NCBI GenBank assembly: GCA_963402885.1
Contig: OY727098.1
Location: 11,766,717 to 11,830,716 of the forward strand
DNA from: Antedon bifida
Taxonomy: Eukaryota; Echinodermata; Crinoidea; Comatulida; Antedonidae
Reading direction: 5' to 3'
DNA: 64,000 bases
In this document: piece by piece, positions 48,781 through 62,539 of the stretch
Numbering within the stretch: position 1 is the first letter of the stretch
Layout: each line of letters opens with the position of its first letter
Notes under the pieces: model-generated
What the model saw: the letters and a program-made list of their open reading frames with translations, nothing else
Told to the model about the DNA's origin: nothing
The model's database searches: none
Program-made: the position numbers and the translations under genes

Positions 48781-51310
48781 TAACCAAGTTTTTTCGAAAA
48801 TCACAAAATGGTCTAAAACGTCTCCAAATGCGATTTGAAGCTATTCTAAGCACTTTGGTGTTTTTATGTTAACAAGTTTTTTCGAAAATCACAAAATGGT
48901 CTAAAACGTCTCCAAATGCGATTTGAAGCTATTCTAAGCACTTTGGTGTTTTTATGTTAACAAGTTTTTTCGAAAATCACAAAATGGTCTAAAACGTCTC
49001 CAAATGCGATTTGAAGCTATTCTGTAGACTTTGATGTTTTTTGTGAAAAATTTTTGTCGAAATGCTCAAAATGGTCTAAAACGTTTTTAAATACGATATT
49101 AAGCTATTTTGTGCTCTTTGATGTTTTTGTGTGAAAAGTTTTATCGAATTGCTCAAAATGGTCTAAAACGGTTTATAATGAGATTTTAAGCACTTTGATG
49201 TTTTTGTGTAACCAAGTTTTTTCGAAAATCACAAAATGGTCTAAAACGTCTCCAAATGCGATTTGAAGCTATTCTAAGCACTTTGGTGTTTTTATGTTAA
49301 CAAGTTCTTTCGAAAATCACAAAATGGTCTAAAACGTTTTTAAATACGATATTAAGCTATTTTGTGCTCTTTGATGTTTTTGTGTGAAAAGTTTTATCGA
49401 ATTGCTCAAAATGGTCTAAAACGGTTTATAATGAGATTTTAAGCACTTTGATGTTTTTGTGTAACCAAGTTTTTTCGAAAATCACAAAATGGTCTAAAAC
49501 GTCTCCAAATGCGATTTGAAGCTATTCTAAGCACTTTGGTGTTTTTATGATAACACGTTTTTTCGAAAATCACAAAATGGTCTAAAACGTCTCCAAATGC
49601 GATTTGAAGCTATTCTAAGCACTTTGGTGTTTTTATGTTAACAAGTTTTTTCGAAAATCACAAAATGGTCTAAAACGTTTTTAAATACGATATTAAGCTA
49701 TTTTGTGCTCTTTGATGTTTTTGTGTGAAAAGTTTTATCGAATTGCTCAAAATGGTCTAAAACGGTTTCTAATGAGATTTTAAGCACTTTGATGTTTTTC
49801 TGTAACCAAGTTTTTTCGAAAATCACAAAATGGTCTAAAACGTCTCCAAATGCGATTTGAAGCTATTCTAAGCACTTTGGTGTTTTTATGTTAACATGTT
49901 TTTTCGAAAATAACAAAATGGTCTAAAATGTCTCCAAATGCGATTTGAAGCTATTCTTAGCACTTTGGTGTTTTTCTATAACCAAGTTTTTTCGAAAATC
50001 ACAAAATGGTCTAAAACGTCTCCAAATGCGATTTGAAACTATTCTAAGCACTTTGGTGTTTTTATGTTAACAAGTTTTTTCGAAAATAACAAAATGGTCT
50101 AAAATGTCTCCAAATGCGATTTGAAGCTATTCTTAGCACTTTGGTGTTTTTATGTTAACAAGTTTTTTCGAAAATCACAAAATGGTCTAAAACGTCTCTA
50201 AATGCGATTTGAAGCTATTCTGCACACTTTGATGTTTTGTGTGAAAAATTTTTGTCGAAATGCTCAAAATGGTCTAAAACGTTTTTAAATACGATATTAA
50301 GTTATTTTGTGCTCTTTGATGTTTTTATGTGAAAAGTTTTATCGAATTGCTCAAAATGGTCTAAAATGGTTTATAATGAGATTTTAAGCAATTTGATGTT
50401 TTTGTGTAACCAAGTTTTTTCGAAAATCACAAAATGGTCTAAAACGTCTCCAAATGCGATTTGAAGCTATTCTAAGCACTTTGGTGTTTTTATGTTAACA
50501 AGTTTTTTCGAAAATCACAAAATGGTCTAAAACGTCTCCAAATGCGATTTGAAGCTATTCTGTAGACTTTGATGTTTTTTGTGAAAAATTTTTGTCGAAA
50601 TGCTCAAAATGGTCTAAAACGTTTTTAAATACGATATTAAGCTATTTTGTGCTCTTTGATGTTTTTGTGTGAAAAGTTTTATCGAATTGCTCAAAATGGT
50701 CTAAAACGGTTTCTAATGAGATTTAAAGCACTTTGATGTTTTTCTGTAACCAAGTTTTTTCGAAAATCACAAAATGGTCTAAAACGTCTCCAAATGCGAT
50801 TTGAAGCTATTCTGCACACTTTGATGTTTTGTGTGAAACATTTTTGTCGAAATGCTCAAAATGGTCTAAAACGTTTTTAAATACGATATTAAGCTATTTT
50901 GTGCTCTTTGATGTTTTTGTGTGAAAAGTTTTATCGAATTGCTCAAAATGGTCTAAAACGGTTTCTAATGAGATTTTAAGCACTTTGATGTTTTTCTGTA
51001 ACCAAGTTTTTTCGAAAATCACAAAATGGTCTAAAACGTCTCCAAATGCGATTTGAAGCTATTCTAAGCACTTTGGTGTTTTTATGTTAACAAGTTTTTT
51101 CGAAAATCACAAAATGGTCTAAAACGTCTCCAAATGCGATTTGAAGCTATTCTGCACACTTTGATGTTTTGTGTGAAAAATTTTTGTCGAAATGCTCAAA
51201 ATGGTCTAAAACGTTTTTAAATACGATATTAAGCTATTTTGTGCTCTTTGATGTTTTTGTGTGAAAAGTTTTATCGAATTGCTCAAAATGGTCTAAAACG
51301 GTTTATAATG

Positions 51311-54300
51311 AGATTTTAAGCACTTTGATGTTTTTGTGTAACCAAGTTTTTTCGAAAATCACAAAATGATCTAAAACGTCTCCAAATGCGATTTGAAGCT
51401 ATTCTAAGCACTTTGGTGTTTTTATGTTAACAAGTTCTTTCGAAAATCACAAAATGGTCTAAAACGTTTTTAAATACGATATTAAGCTATTTTGTGCTCT
51501 TTGATGTTTTTGTGTGAAAAGTTTTATCGAATTGCTCAAAATGGTCTAAAACGGTTTATAATGAGATTTTAAGCACTTTGATGTTTTTGTGTAACCTAGT
51601 TTTTTCGAAAATCACAAAATGGTCTAAAACGTCTCCAAATGCGATTTGAAGCTATTCTAAGCACTTTGGTGTTTTTATGATTAACAAGTTTTTTCGAAAA
51701 TCACAAAATGGTCTAAAACGTCTCCAAATGCGATTTGAAGCTATTCTAAGCACTTTGGTGTTTTTATGTTAACAAGTTTTTTCGAAAATCACAAAATGGT
51801 CTAAAACGTCTCCAAATGCGATTTGAAGCTATTCTAAGCACTTTGGTGTTTTTATGTTAACAAGTTTTTTCGAAAATCACAAAATGGTCTAAAACGTCTC
51901 CAAATGCGATTTGAAGCTATTCTGTACACTTTGATGGTTTTTGTGAAAAATTTTTGTCGAAATGCTCAAAATGGTCTAAAACGTTTTTAAATACGATATT
52001 AAGCTATTTTGTGCTCTTTGATGTTTTGTGTGAACATTTTTTGTCGAAATGCTCAAAATGGTCTAAAACGTTTTTAAATACGATATTAAGCTATTTTGTG
52101 CTCTTTGATGTTTTTGTGTGAAAAGTTTTATCGAATTGCTCAAAATGGTCTAAAACGGTTTCTAATGGGATTTTAAGCACTTTGATGTTTTTCTATAACC
52201 AAGTTTTTTCGAAAATCACAAAATGGTCTAAAACGTCTCCAAATGCGATTTGAAGCTATTCTAAGCACTTTGGTGTTTTTATGTTAACAAGTTTTTTCGA
52301 AAATAACAAAATGGTCTAAAATGTCTCCAAATGCGATTTGAAGCTATTCTTAGCACTTTGGTGTTTTTATGTTAACAAGTTTTTTCGAAAATCACAAAAT
52401 GGTCTAAAACGTCTCCAAATGCGATTTGAAGCTATTCTGCACACTTTGATGTTTTGTGTGAAAAATTTTTGTCGAAATGCTCAAAATGGTCTAAAACGTT
52501 TTTAAATACGATATTAAGTTATTTTGTGCTCTTTGATGTTTTTATGTGAAAAGTTTTATCGAATTGCTCAAAATGGTCTAAAATGGTTTATAATGAGATT
52601 TTAAGCAATTTGATGTTTTTGTGTAACCAAGTTTTTTCGAAAATCACAAAATGGTCTAAAACGTCTCCAAATGCGATTTGAAGCTATTCTAAGCACTTTG
52701 GTGTTTTTATGTTAACAAGTTTTTTCGAAAATCACAAAATGGTCTAAAACGTCTCCAAATGCGATTTGAAGCTATTCTGTAGACTTTGATGTTATTTGTG
52801 AAAAATTTTTGTCGAAATGCTCAAAATGGTCTAAAACGTTTTTAAATACGATATTAAGCTATTTTGTGCTCTTTGATGTTTTTGTGTGAAAAGTTTTACC
52901 GAATTGCTCAAAATGGTCTAAAACGGTTTCTAATGAGATTTAAAGCACTTTGATGTTTTTCTGTAACCAAGTTTTTTCGAAAATCACAAAATGGTCTAAA
53001 ACGTCTCCAAATGCGATTTGAAGCTATTCTGCACACTTTGATGTTTTGTGTGAAACATTTTTGTCGAAATGCTCAAAATGGTCTAAAACGTTTTTAAATA
53101 CGATATTAAGCTATTTTGTGCTCTTTGATGTTTTTGTGTGAAAAGTTTTATCGAATTGCTCAAAATGGTCTAAAACGGTTTCTAATGAGATTTTAAGCAC
53201 TTTGATGTTTTTCTGTAACCAAGTTTTTTCGAAAATCACAAAATGGTCTAAAACGTCTCCAAATGCGATTTGAAGCTATTCTAAGCACTTTGGTGTTTTT
53301 ATGTTAACATGTTTTTTCGAAAATAACAAAATGGTCTAAAATGTCTCCAAATGCGATTTGAAGCTATTCTTAGCACTTTGGTGTTTTTCTATAACCAAGT
53401 TTTTTCGAAAATCACAAAATGGTCTAAAACGTCTCCAAATGCGATTTGAAGCTATTCTAAGCACTTTGGTGTTTTTATGTTAACAAGTTTTTTCGAAAAT
53501 AACAAAATGGTCTAAAATGTCTCCAAATGCGATTTGAAGCTATTCTTAGCACTTTGGTGTTTTTATGTTAACAAGTTTTTTCGAAAATCACAAAATGGTC
53601 TAAAACGTCTCCAAATGCGATTTGAAGCTATTCTGCACACTTTGATGTTTTGTGTGAAAAATTTTTGTCGAAATGCTCAAAATGGTCTAAAACGTTTTTA
53701 AATACGATATTAAGCTATTTTGTGCTCTTTGATGTTTTTGTGTGAAAAGTTTTATCGAATTGCTCAAAATGGTCTAAAACGGTTTATAATGAGATTTTAA
53801 GCACTTTGATGTTTTTGTGTAACCAAGTTTTTTCGAAAATCACAAAATGGTCTAAAACATCTCCAAATGCGATTTGAAGCTATTCTAAGCACTTTGGTGT
53901 TTTTATGTTAACAAGTTCTTTCGAAAATCACAAAATGGTCTAAAACGTTTTTAAATACGATATTAAGCTATTTTGTGCTCTTTGATGTTTTTGTGTGAAA
54001 AGTTTTATCGAATTGCTCAAAATGGTCTAAAACGGTTTATAATGAGATTTTAAGCACTTTGATGTTTTTGTGTAACCAAGTTTTTTCGAAAATCACAAAA
54101 TGGTCTAAAACGTCTCCAAATGCGATTTGAAGCTATTCTAAGCACTTTGGTGTTTTTATGTTAACAAGTTTTTTCGAAAAAAACAAAATGGTCTAAAATG
54201 TCTCAAAATGCGATTTGAAGCTATTCTAAGCACTTTGGTGTTTTTATGATAACAAGTTTTTTCGAAAATCACAAAATGGTCTAAAACGTCTCCAAATGCG

Positions 54301-54989
54301 ATTTGAAGCTATTCTAAGCACTTTGGTGTTTTTATGTTAACAAGTTTTTTCGAAAATCATAAAATGGTCTAAAACGTTTTTAAATACGATATTAAGCTAT
54401 TTTGTGCTCTTTGATGTTTTTGTGTGAAAAGTTTTATCGAATTGCTCAAAATGGTCTAAAACGGTTTCTAATGAGATTTTAAGCACTTTGATGTTTTTCT
54501 GTAACCAAGTTTGTTCGAAAATCACAAAATGGTCTAAAACGTCTCCAAATGCGATTTGAAGCTATTCTAAGCACTTTGATGTTTTTGTGTAACCAAGTTT
54601 TTTCGAAAATCACAAAATGGTCTAAAACGTCTCCAAATGCGATTTGAAGCTATTCTAAGCACTTTGGTGTTTTTATGATAACAAGTTTTTTCGAAAATCA
54701 CAAAATGGTCTAAAACGTCTCCAAATGCGATCTGAAGCTATTCTAAGCACTTTGGTGTTTTTATGTTAACAAGTTTTTTCGAAAATCACAAAATGGTCTA
54801 AAACGTCTCCAAATGCGATTTGAAACTATTCTGTACACTTTGATGGTTTTTGTGAAAATTTTTTGTCGAAATGCTCAAAATGGTCTAAAACGTTTTTAAA
54901 TACGATATTAAGCTATTTTGTGCTCTTTGATGTTTTTGTGTGAAAAGTTTTATCGAATTGCTCAAAATGGTCTAAAACGGTTTCTAATG
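51311..54989. repeat. 3679-bp tandem segmental duplication, copy 1
   Basis: Repeats directly at 54990-58668. Shared rare variants at exactly 3679 bp spacing are GTAACCTAGTTTT (51591 and 55270), TTTTTATGATTAACAAG (about 51673 and 55352), CTAATGGGATTTT (52162 and 55841) and GTTATTTGTG (52791 and 56470). Only single-base differences are seen, for example AAAATGATCTAAAACG near 51365 in this copy. Edges were placed where the match fails (GTTTATAATG against GTTTCTAATG before 51311). Confidence 0.88.
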
Positions 54990-57900
54990 AGATTTTAAGC
55001 ACTTTGATGTTTTTGTGTAACCAAGTTTTTTCGAAAATCACAAAATGGTCTAAAACGTCTCCAAATGCGATTTGAAGCTATTCTAAGCACTTTGGTGTTT
55101 TTATGTTAACAAGTTCTTTCGAAAATCACAAAATGGTCTAAAACGTTTTTAAATACGATATTAAGCTATTTTGTGCTCTTTGATGTTTTTGTGTGAAAAG
55201 TTTTATCGAATTGCTCAAAATGGTCTAAAACGGTTTATAATGAGATTTTAAGCACTTTGATGTTTTTGTGTAACCTAGTTTTTTCGAAAATCACAAAATG
55301 GTCTAAAACGTCTCCAAATGCGATTTGAAGCTATTCTAAGCACTTTGGTGTTTTTATGATTAACAAGTTTTTTCGAAAATCACAAAATGGTCTAAAACGT
55401 CTCCAAATGCGATTTGAAGCTATTCTAAGCACTTTGGTGTTTTTATGTTAACAAGTTTTTTCGAAAATCACAAAATGGTCTAAAACGTCTCCAAATGCGA
55501 TTTGAAGCTATTCTAAGCACTTTGGTGTTTTTATGTTAACAAGTTTTTTCGAAAATCACAAAATGGTCTAAAACGTCTCCAAATGCGATTTGAAGCTATT
55601 CTGTACACTTTGATGGTTTTTGTGAAAAATTTTTGTCGAAATGCTCAAAATGGTCTAAAACGTTTTTAAATACGATATTAAGCTATTTTGTGCTCTTTGA
55701 TGTTTTGTGTGAACATTTTTTGTCGAAATGCTCAAAATGGTCTAAAACGTTTTTAAATACGATATTAAGCTATTTTGTGCTCTTTGATGTTTTTGTGTGA
55801 AAAGTTTTATCGAATTGCTCAAAATGGTCTAAAACGGTTTCTAATGGGATTTTAAGCACTTTGATGTTTTTCTATAACCAAGTTTTTTCGAAAATCACAA
55901 AATGGTCTAAAACGTCTCCAAATGCGATTTGAAGCTATTCTAAGCACTTTGGTGTTTTTATGTTAACAAGTTTTTTCGAAAATAACAAAATGGTCTAAAA
56001 TGTCTCCAAATGCGATTTGAAGCTATTCTTAGCACTTTGGTGTTTTTATGTTAACAAGTTTTTTCGAAAATCACAAAATGGTCTAAAACGTCTCCAAATG
56101 CGATTTGAAGCTATTCTGCACACTTTGATGTTTTGTGTGAAAAATTTTTGTCGAAATGCTCAAAATGGTCTAAAACGTTTTTAAATACGATATTAAGTTA
56201 TTTTGTGCTCTTTGATGTTTTTATGTGAAAAGTTTTATCGAATTGCTCAAAATGGTCTAAAATGGTTTATAATGAGATTTTAAGCAATTTGATGTTTTTG
56301 TGTAACCAAGTTTTTTCGAAAATCACAAAATGGTCTAAAACGTCTCCAAATGCGATTTGAAGCTATTCTAAGCACTTTGGTGTTTTTATGTTAACAAGTT
56401 TTTTCGAAAATCACAAAATGGTCTAAAACGTCTCCAAATGCGATTTGAAGCTATTCTGTAGACTTTGATGTTATTTGTGAAAAATTTTTGTCGAAATGCT
56501 CAAAATGGTCTAAAACGTTTTTAAATACGATATTAAGCTATTTTGTGCTCTTTGATGTTTTTGTGTGAAAAGTTTTACCGAATTGCTCAAAATGGTCTAA
56601 AACGGTTTCTAATGAGATTTAAAGCACTTTGATGTTTTTCTGTAACCAAGTTTTTTCGAAAATCACAAAATGGTCTAAAACGTCTCCAAATGCGATTTGA
56701 AGCTATTCTGCACACTTTGATGTTTTGTGTGAAACATTTTTGTCGAAATGCTCAAAATGGTCTAAAACGTTTTTAAATACGATATTAAGCTATTTTGTGC
56801 TCTTTGATGTTTTTGTGTGAAAAGTTTTATCGAATTGCTCAAAATGGTCTAAAACGGTTTCTAATGAGATTTTAAGCACTTTGATGTTTTTCTGTAACCA
56901 AGTTTTTTCGAAAATCACAAAATGGTCTAAAACGTCTCCAAATGCGATTTGAAGCTATTCTAAGCACTTTGGTGTTTTTATGTTAACATGTTTTTTCGAA
57001 AATAACAAAATGGTCTAAAATGTCTCCAAATGCGATTTGAAGCTATTCTTAGCACTTTGGTGTTTTTCTATAACCAAGTTTTTTCGAAAATCACAAAATG
57101 GTCTAAAACGTCTCCAAATGCGATTTGAAGCTATTCTAAGCACTTTGGTGTTTTTATGTTAACAAGTTTTTTCGAAAATAACAAAATGGTCTAAAATGTC
57201 TCCAAATGCGATTTGAAGCTATTCTTAGCACTTTGGTGTTTTTATGTTAACAAGTTTTTTCGAAAATCACAAAATGGTCTAAAACGTCTCCAAATGCGAT
57301 TTGAAGCTATTCTGCACACTTTGATGTTTTGTGTGAAAAATTTTTGTCGAAATGCTCAAAATGGTCTAAAACGTTTTTAAATACGATATTAAGCTATTTT
57401 GTGCTCTTTGATGTTTTTGTGTGAAAAGTTTTATCGAATTGCTCAAAATGGTCTAAAACGGTTTATAATGAGATTTTAAGCACTTTGATGTTTTTGTGTA
57501 ACCAAGTTTTTTCGAAAATCACAAAATGGTCTAAAACATCTCCAAATGCGATTTGAAGCTATTCTAAGCACTTTGGTGTTTTTATGTTAACAAGTTCTTT
57601 CGAAAATCACAAAATGGTCTAAAACGTTTTTAAATACGATATTAAGCTATTTTGTGCTCTTTGATGTTTTTGTGTGAAAAGTTTTATCGAATTGCTCAAA
57701 ATGGTCTAAAACGGTTTATAATGAGATTTTAAGCACTTTGATGTTTTTGTGTAACCAAGTTTTTTCGAAAATCACAAAATGGTCTAAAACGTCTCCAAAT
57801 GCGATTTGAAGCTATTCTAAGCACTTTGGTGTTTTTATGTTAACAAGTTTTTTCGAAAAAAACAAAATGGTCTAAAATGTCTCAAAATGCGATTTGAAGC

Positions 57901-58668
57901 TATTCTAAGCACTTTGGTGTTTTTATGATAACAAGTTTTTTCGAAAATCACAAAATGGTCTAAAACGTCTCCAAATGCGATTTGAAGCTATTCTAAGCAC
58001 TTTGGTGTTTTTATGTTAACAAGTTTTTTCGAAAATCATAAAATGGTCTAAAACGTTTTTAAATACGATATTAAGCTATTTTGTGCTCTTTGATGTTTTT
58101 GTGTGAAAAGTTTTATCGAATTGCTCAAAATGGTCTAAAACGGTTTCTAATGAGATTTTAAGCACTTTGATGTTTTTCTGTAACCAAGTTTGTTCGAAAA
58201 TCACAAAATGGTCTAAAACGTCTCCAAATGCGATTTGAAGCTATTCTAAGCACTTTGATGTTTTTGTGTAACCAAGTTTTTTCGAAAATCACAAAATGGT
58301 CTAAAACGTCTCCAAATGCGATTTGAAGCTATTCTAAGCACTTTGGTGTTTTTATGATAACAAGTTTTTTCGAAAATCACAAAATGGTCTAAAACGTCTC
58401 CAAATGCGATCTGAAGCTATTCTAAGCACTTTGGTGTTTTTATGTTAACAAGTTTTTTCGAAAATCACAAAATGGTCTAAAACGTCTCCAAATGCGATTT
58501 GAAACTATTCTGTACACTTTGATGGTTTTTGTGAAAATTTTTTGTCGAAATGCTCAAAATGGTCTAAAACGTTTTTAAATACGATATTAAGCTATTTTGT
58601 GCTCTTTGATGTTTTTGTGTGAAAAGTTTTATCGAATTGCTCAAAATGGTATAAAACGGTTTCTAATG
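54990..58668. repeat. 3679-bp tandem segmental duplication, copy 2
   Basis: Second tandem copy, contiguous with the first. It carries a private ATGGTATAAAACGG near 58648 and then diverges into CACTTTTATGTTTTTCTGAAACC at 58680. The near-identity over 3.7 kb suggests a very recent unequal exchange or an assembly duplication. Confidence 0.88.
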
Positions 58669-59390
58669 AGATTTTAAGCACTTTTATGTTTTTCTGAAAC
58701 CAAGTTTTTTCGAAAATCACAAAATGGTCTAAAACGTCTCCAAATGCGATTTGAAGCTATTCTAAGCACTTTGGTGTTTTTATGTTAACATGTTTTTTCG
58801 AAAATAACAAAATGGTCTAAAATGTCTCCAACTGCGATTTGAAGCTATTCTTAGCACTTTGGTGTTTTTCTATAACCAAGTTTTTTCGAAAATCACAAAA
58901 TGGTCTAAAACGTCTCCAAATGCGATTTGAAGCTATTCTAAGCACTTTGGTGTTTTTATGTTAACAAGTTTTTTCGAAAATCACAAAATGGTCTAAAACG
59001 TCTCCAAATGCGATTTGAAGCTATTCTAAGCACTTTGGTGTTTTTATGTTAACAAGTTTTTTCGAAAATCACAAAATGGTCTAAAACGTCTCCAAATGCG
59101 ATTTGAAGCTATTCTGCACACTTTGATGTTTTGTGTGAAAAATTTTTGTCGAAATGCTCAAAATGGTCTAAAACGTTTTTAAATACGATATTAAGCTATT
59201 TTGTGCTCTTTGATGTTTTTGTGTGAAAAGTTTTATCGAATTGCTCAAAATGGTCTAAAACGGTTTCTAATGAGATTTAAAGCACTTTGATGTTTTTCTG
59301 TAACCAAGTTTTTTCGAAAATCACAAAATGGTCTAAAACGTCTCCAAATGCGATTTGAAGCTATTCTGCACACTTTGATGTTTTGTGTGA
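57930..59390. repeat. Segmental copy of 62.54-64.0 kb (offset 4610 bp)
   Basis: Shares ATCATAAAATGG, GTTTGTTCGAAAATCAC, TTTTTCTGAAACC (58691 and 63301) and CTCCAACTGCG (58827 and 63437) with the window end at a constant 4610 bp. The downstream copy is cut by the window edge, so the full length is unknown. Confidence 0.82.
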
Positions 59391-62300
59391 AACATTTTTG
59401 TCGAAATGCTCAAAATGGTCTAAAACGTTTTTAAATACGATATTAAGCTATTTTGTGCTCTTTGATGTTTTTGTGTGAAAAGTTTTATCGAATTGCTCAA
59501 AATGGTCTAAAACGGTTTCTAATGAGATTTTAAGCACTTTGATGTTTTTCTGTAACCAAGTTTTTTCGAAAATCACAAAATGGTCTAAAACGTCTCCAAA
59601 TGCGATTTGAAGCTATTCTAAGCACTTTGGTGTTTTTATGTTAACAAGTTTTTTCGAAAATAACAAAATGGTCTAAAATGTCTCCAAATGCGATTTGAAG
59701 CTATTCTTAGCACTTTGGTGTTTTTATGTTAACAAGTTTTTTCGAAAATCACAAAATGGTCTAAAACGTCTCCAAATGCGATTTGAAGCTATTCTGCACA
59801 CTTTGATGTTTTGTGTGAAAAATTTTTGTCGAAATGCTCAAAATGGTCTAAAACGTTTTTAAATACGATATTAAGCTATTTTGTGCTCTTTGATGTTTTT
59901 GTGTGAAAAGTTTTATCGAATTGCTCAAAATGGTCTAAAACGGTTTATAATGAGATTTTAAGCACTTTGATGTTTTTGTGTAACCAAGTTTTTTCGAAAA
60001 TCACAAAATGGTCTAAAACGTCTCCAAATGCGATTTGAAGCTATTCTAAGCACTTTGGTGTTTTTATGTTAACAAGTTCTTTCGAAAATCACAAAATGGT
60101 CTAAAACGTTTTTAAATACGATATTAAGCTATTTTGTGCTCTTTGATGTTTTTGTGTGAAAAGTTTTATCGAATTGCTCAAAATGGTCTAAAACGGTTTA
60201 TAATGAGATTTTAAGCACTTTGATGTTTTTGTGTAACCAAGTTTTTTCGAAAATCACAAAATGGTCTAAAACGTCTCCAAATGCGATTTGAAGCTATTCT
60301 AAGCACTTTGGTGTTTTTATGAAAACAAGTTTTTTCGAAAATCACAAAATGGTCTAAAACGTCTCCAAATGCGATTTGAAGCTATTCTAAGCACTTTGGT
60401 GTTTTTATGTTAACAAGTTTTTTCGAAAATCACAAAATGGTCTAAAACGTCTCCAAATGCGATTTGAAGCTATTCTAAGCACTTTGGTGTTTTTATGTTA
60501 ACAAGTTTTTTCGAAAATCACAAAATGGTCTAAAACGTCTCCAAATGCGATTTGAAGCTATTCTGTACACTTTGATGGTTTTTGTGAAAAATTTTTGTCG
60601 AAATGCTCAAAATGGTCTAAAACGTTTTTAAATACGATATTAAGCTATTTTGTGCTCTTTGATGTTTTGTGTGAACATTTTTTGTCGAAATGCTCAAAAT
60701 GGTCTAAAACGTTTTTAAATACGATATTAAGCTATTTTGTGCTCTTTGATGTTTTTGTGTGAAAAGTTTTATCGAATTGCTCAAAATGGTCTAAAACGGT
60801 TTCTAATGAGATTTTAAGCACTTTGATGTTTTTCTATAACCAAGTTTTTTCGAAAATCACAAAATGGTCTAAAACGTCTCCAAATGCGATTTGAAGCTAT
60901 TCTAAGCACTTTGGTGTTTTTATGTTAACAAGTTTTTTCGAAAATAACAAAATGGTCTAAAATGTCTCCAAATGCGATTTGAAGCTATTCTTAGCACTTT
61001 GGTGTTTTTATGTTAACAAGTTTTTTCGAAAATCACAAAATGGTCTAAAACGTCTCCAAATGCGATTTGAAGCTATTCTGCACACTTTGATGTTTTGTGT
61101 GAAAAATTTTTGTCGAAATGCTCAAAATGGTCTAAAACGTTTTTAAATACGATATTAAGCTATTTTGTGCTCTTTGATGTTTTTATGTGAAAAGTTTTAT
61201 CGAATTGCTCAAAATGGTCTAAAATGGTTTATAATGAGATTTTAAGCAATTTGATGTTTTTGTGTAACCAAGTTTTTTCGAAAATCACAAAATGGTCTAA
61301 AACGTCTCCAAATGCGATTTGAAGCTATTCTAAGCACTTTGGTGTTTTTATGTTAACAAGTTTTTTCGAAAATCACAAAATGGTCTAAAACGTCTCCAAA
61401 TGCGATTTGAAGCTATTCTGTAGACTTTGATGTTTTTTGTGAAAAATTTTTGTCGAAATGCTCAAAATGGTCTAAAACGTTTTTAAATACGATATTAAGC
61501 TATTTTGTGCTCTTTGATGTTTTTGTGTGAAAAGTTTTATCGAATTGCTCAAAATGGTCTAAAACGGTTTCTAATGAGATTTAAAGCACTTTGATGTTTT
61601 TCTGTAACCAAGTTTTTTCGAAAATCACAAAATGGTCTAAAACGTCTCCAAATGCGATTTGAAGCTATTCTGCACACTTTGATGTTTTGTGTGAAAAATT
61701 TTTGTCGAAATGCTCAAAATGGTCAAAAACGTTTTTAAATACGATATTAAGCTATTTTGTGCTCTTTGATGTTTTTGTGTGAAAAGTTTTATCGAATTGC
61801 TCAAACTGGTCTAAAACGGTTTCTAATGAGATTTTAAGCACTTTGATGTTTTTCTGTAACCAAGTTTTTTCGAAAATCACAAAATAGTCTAAAACGTCTC
61901 CAAATGCGATTTGAAGCTATTCTAAGCACTTTGGTGTTTTTATGTTAACAAGTTTTTTCGAAAATAACAAAATGGTCTAAAATGTCTCCAAATGCGATTT
62001 GAAGCTATTCTTAGCACTTTGGTGTTTTTATGTTAACAAGTTTTTTCGAAAATCACAAAATGGTCTAAAACGTCTCCAAATGCGATTTGAAGCTATTCTG
62101 CACACTTTGATGTTTTGTGTGAAAAATTTTTGTCGAAATGCTCAAAATGGTCTAAAACGTTTTTAAATACGATATTAAGCTATTTTGTGCTCTTTGATGT
62201 TTTTGTGTGAAAAGTTTTATCGAATTGCTCAAAATGGTCTAAAACGGTTTATAATGAGATTTTAAGCACTTTGATGTTTTTGTGTAACCAAGTTTTTTCG

Positions 62301-62539
62301 AAAATCACAAAATGGTCTAAAACGTCTCCAAATGCGATTTGAAGCTATTCTAAGCACTTTGGTGTTTTTATGTTAACAAGTTCTTTCGAAAATCACAAAA
62401 TGGTCTAAAACGTTTTTAAATACGATATTAAGCTATTTTGTGCTCTTTGATGTTTTTGTGTGAAAAGTTTTATCGAATTGCTCAAAATGGTCTAAAACGG
62501 TTTATAATGAGATTTTAAGCACTTTGATGTTTTTGTGTA

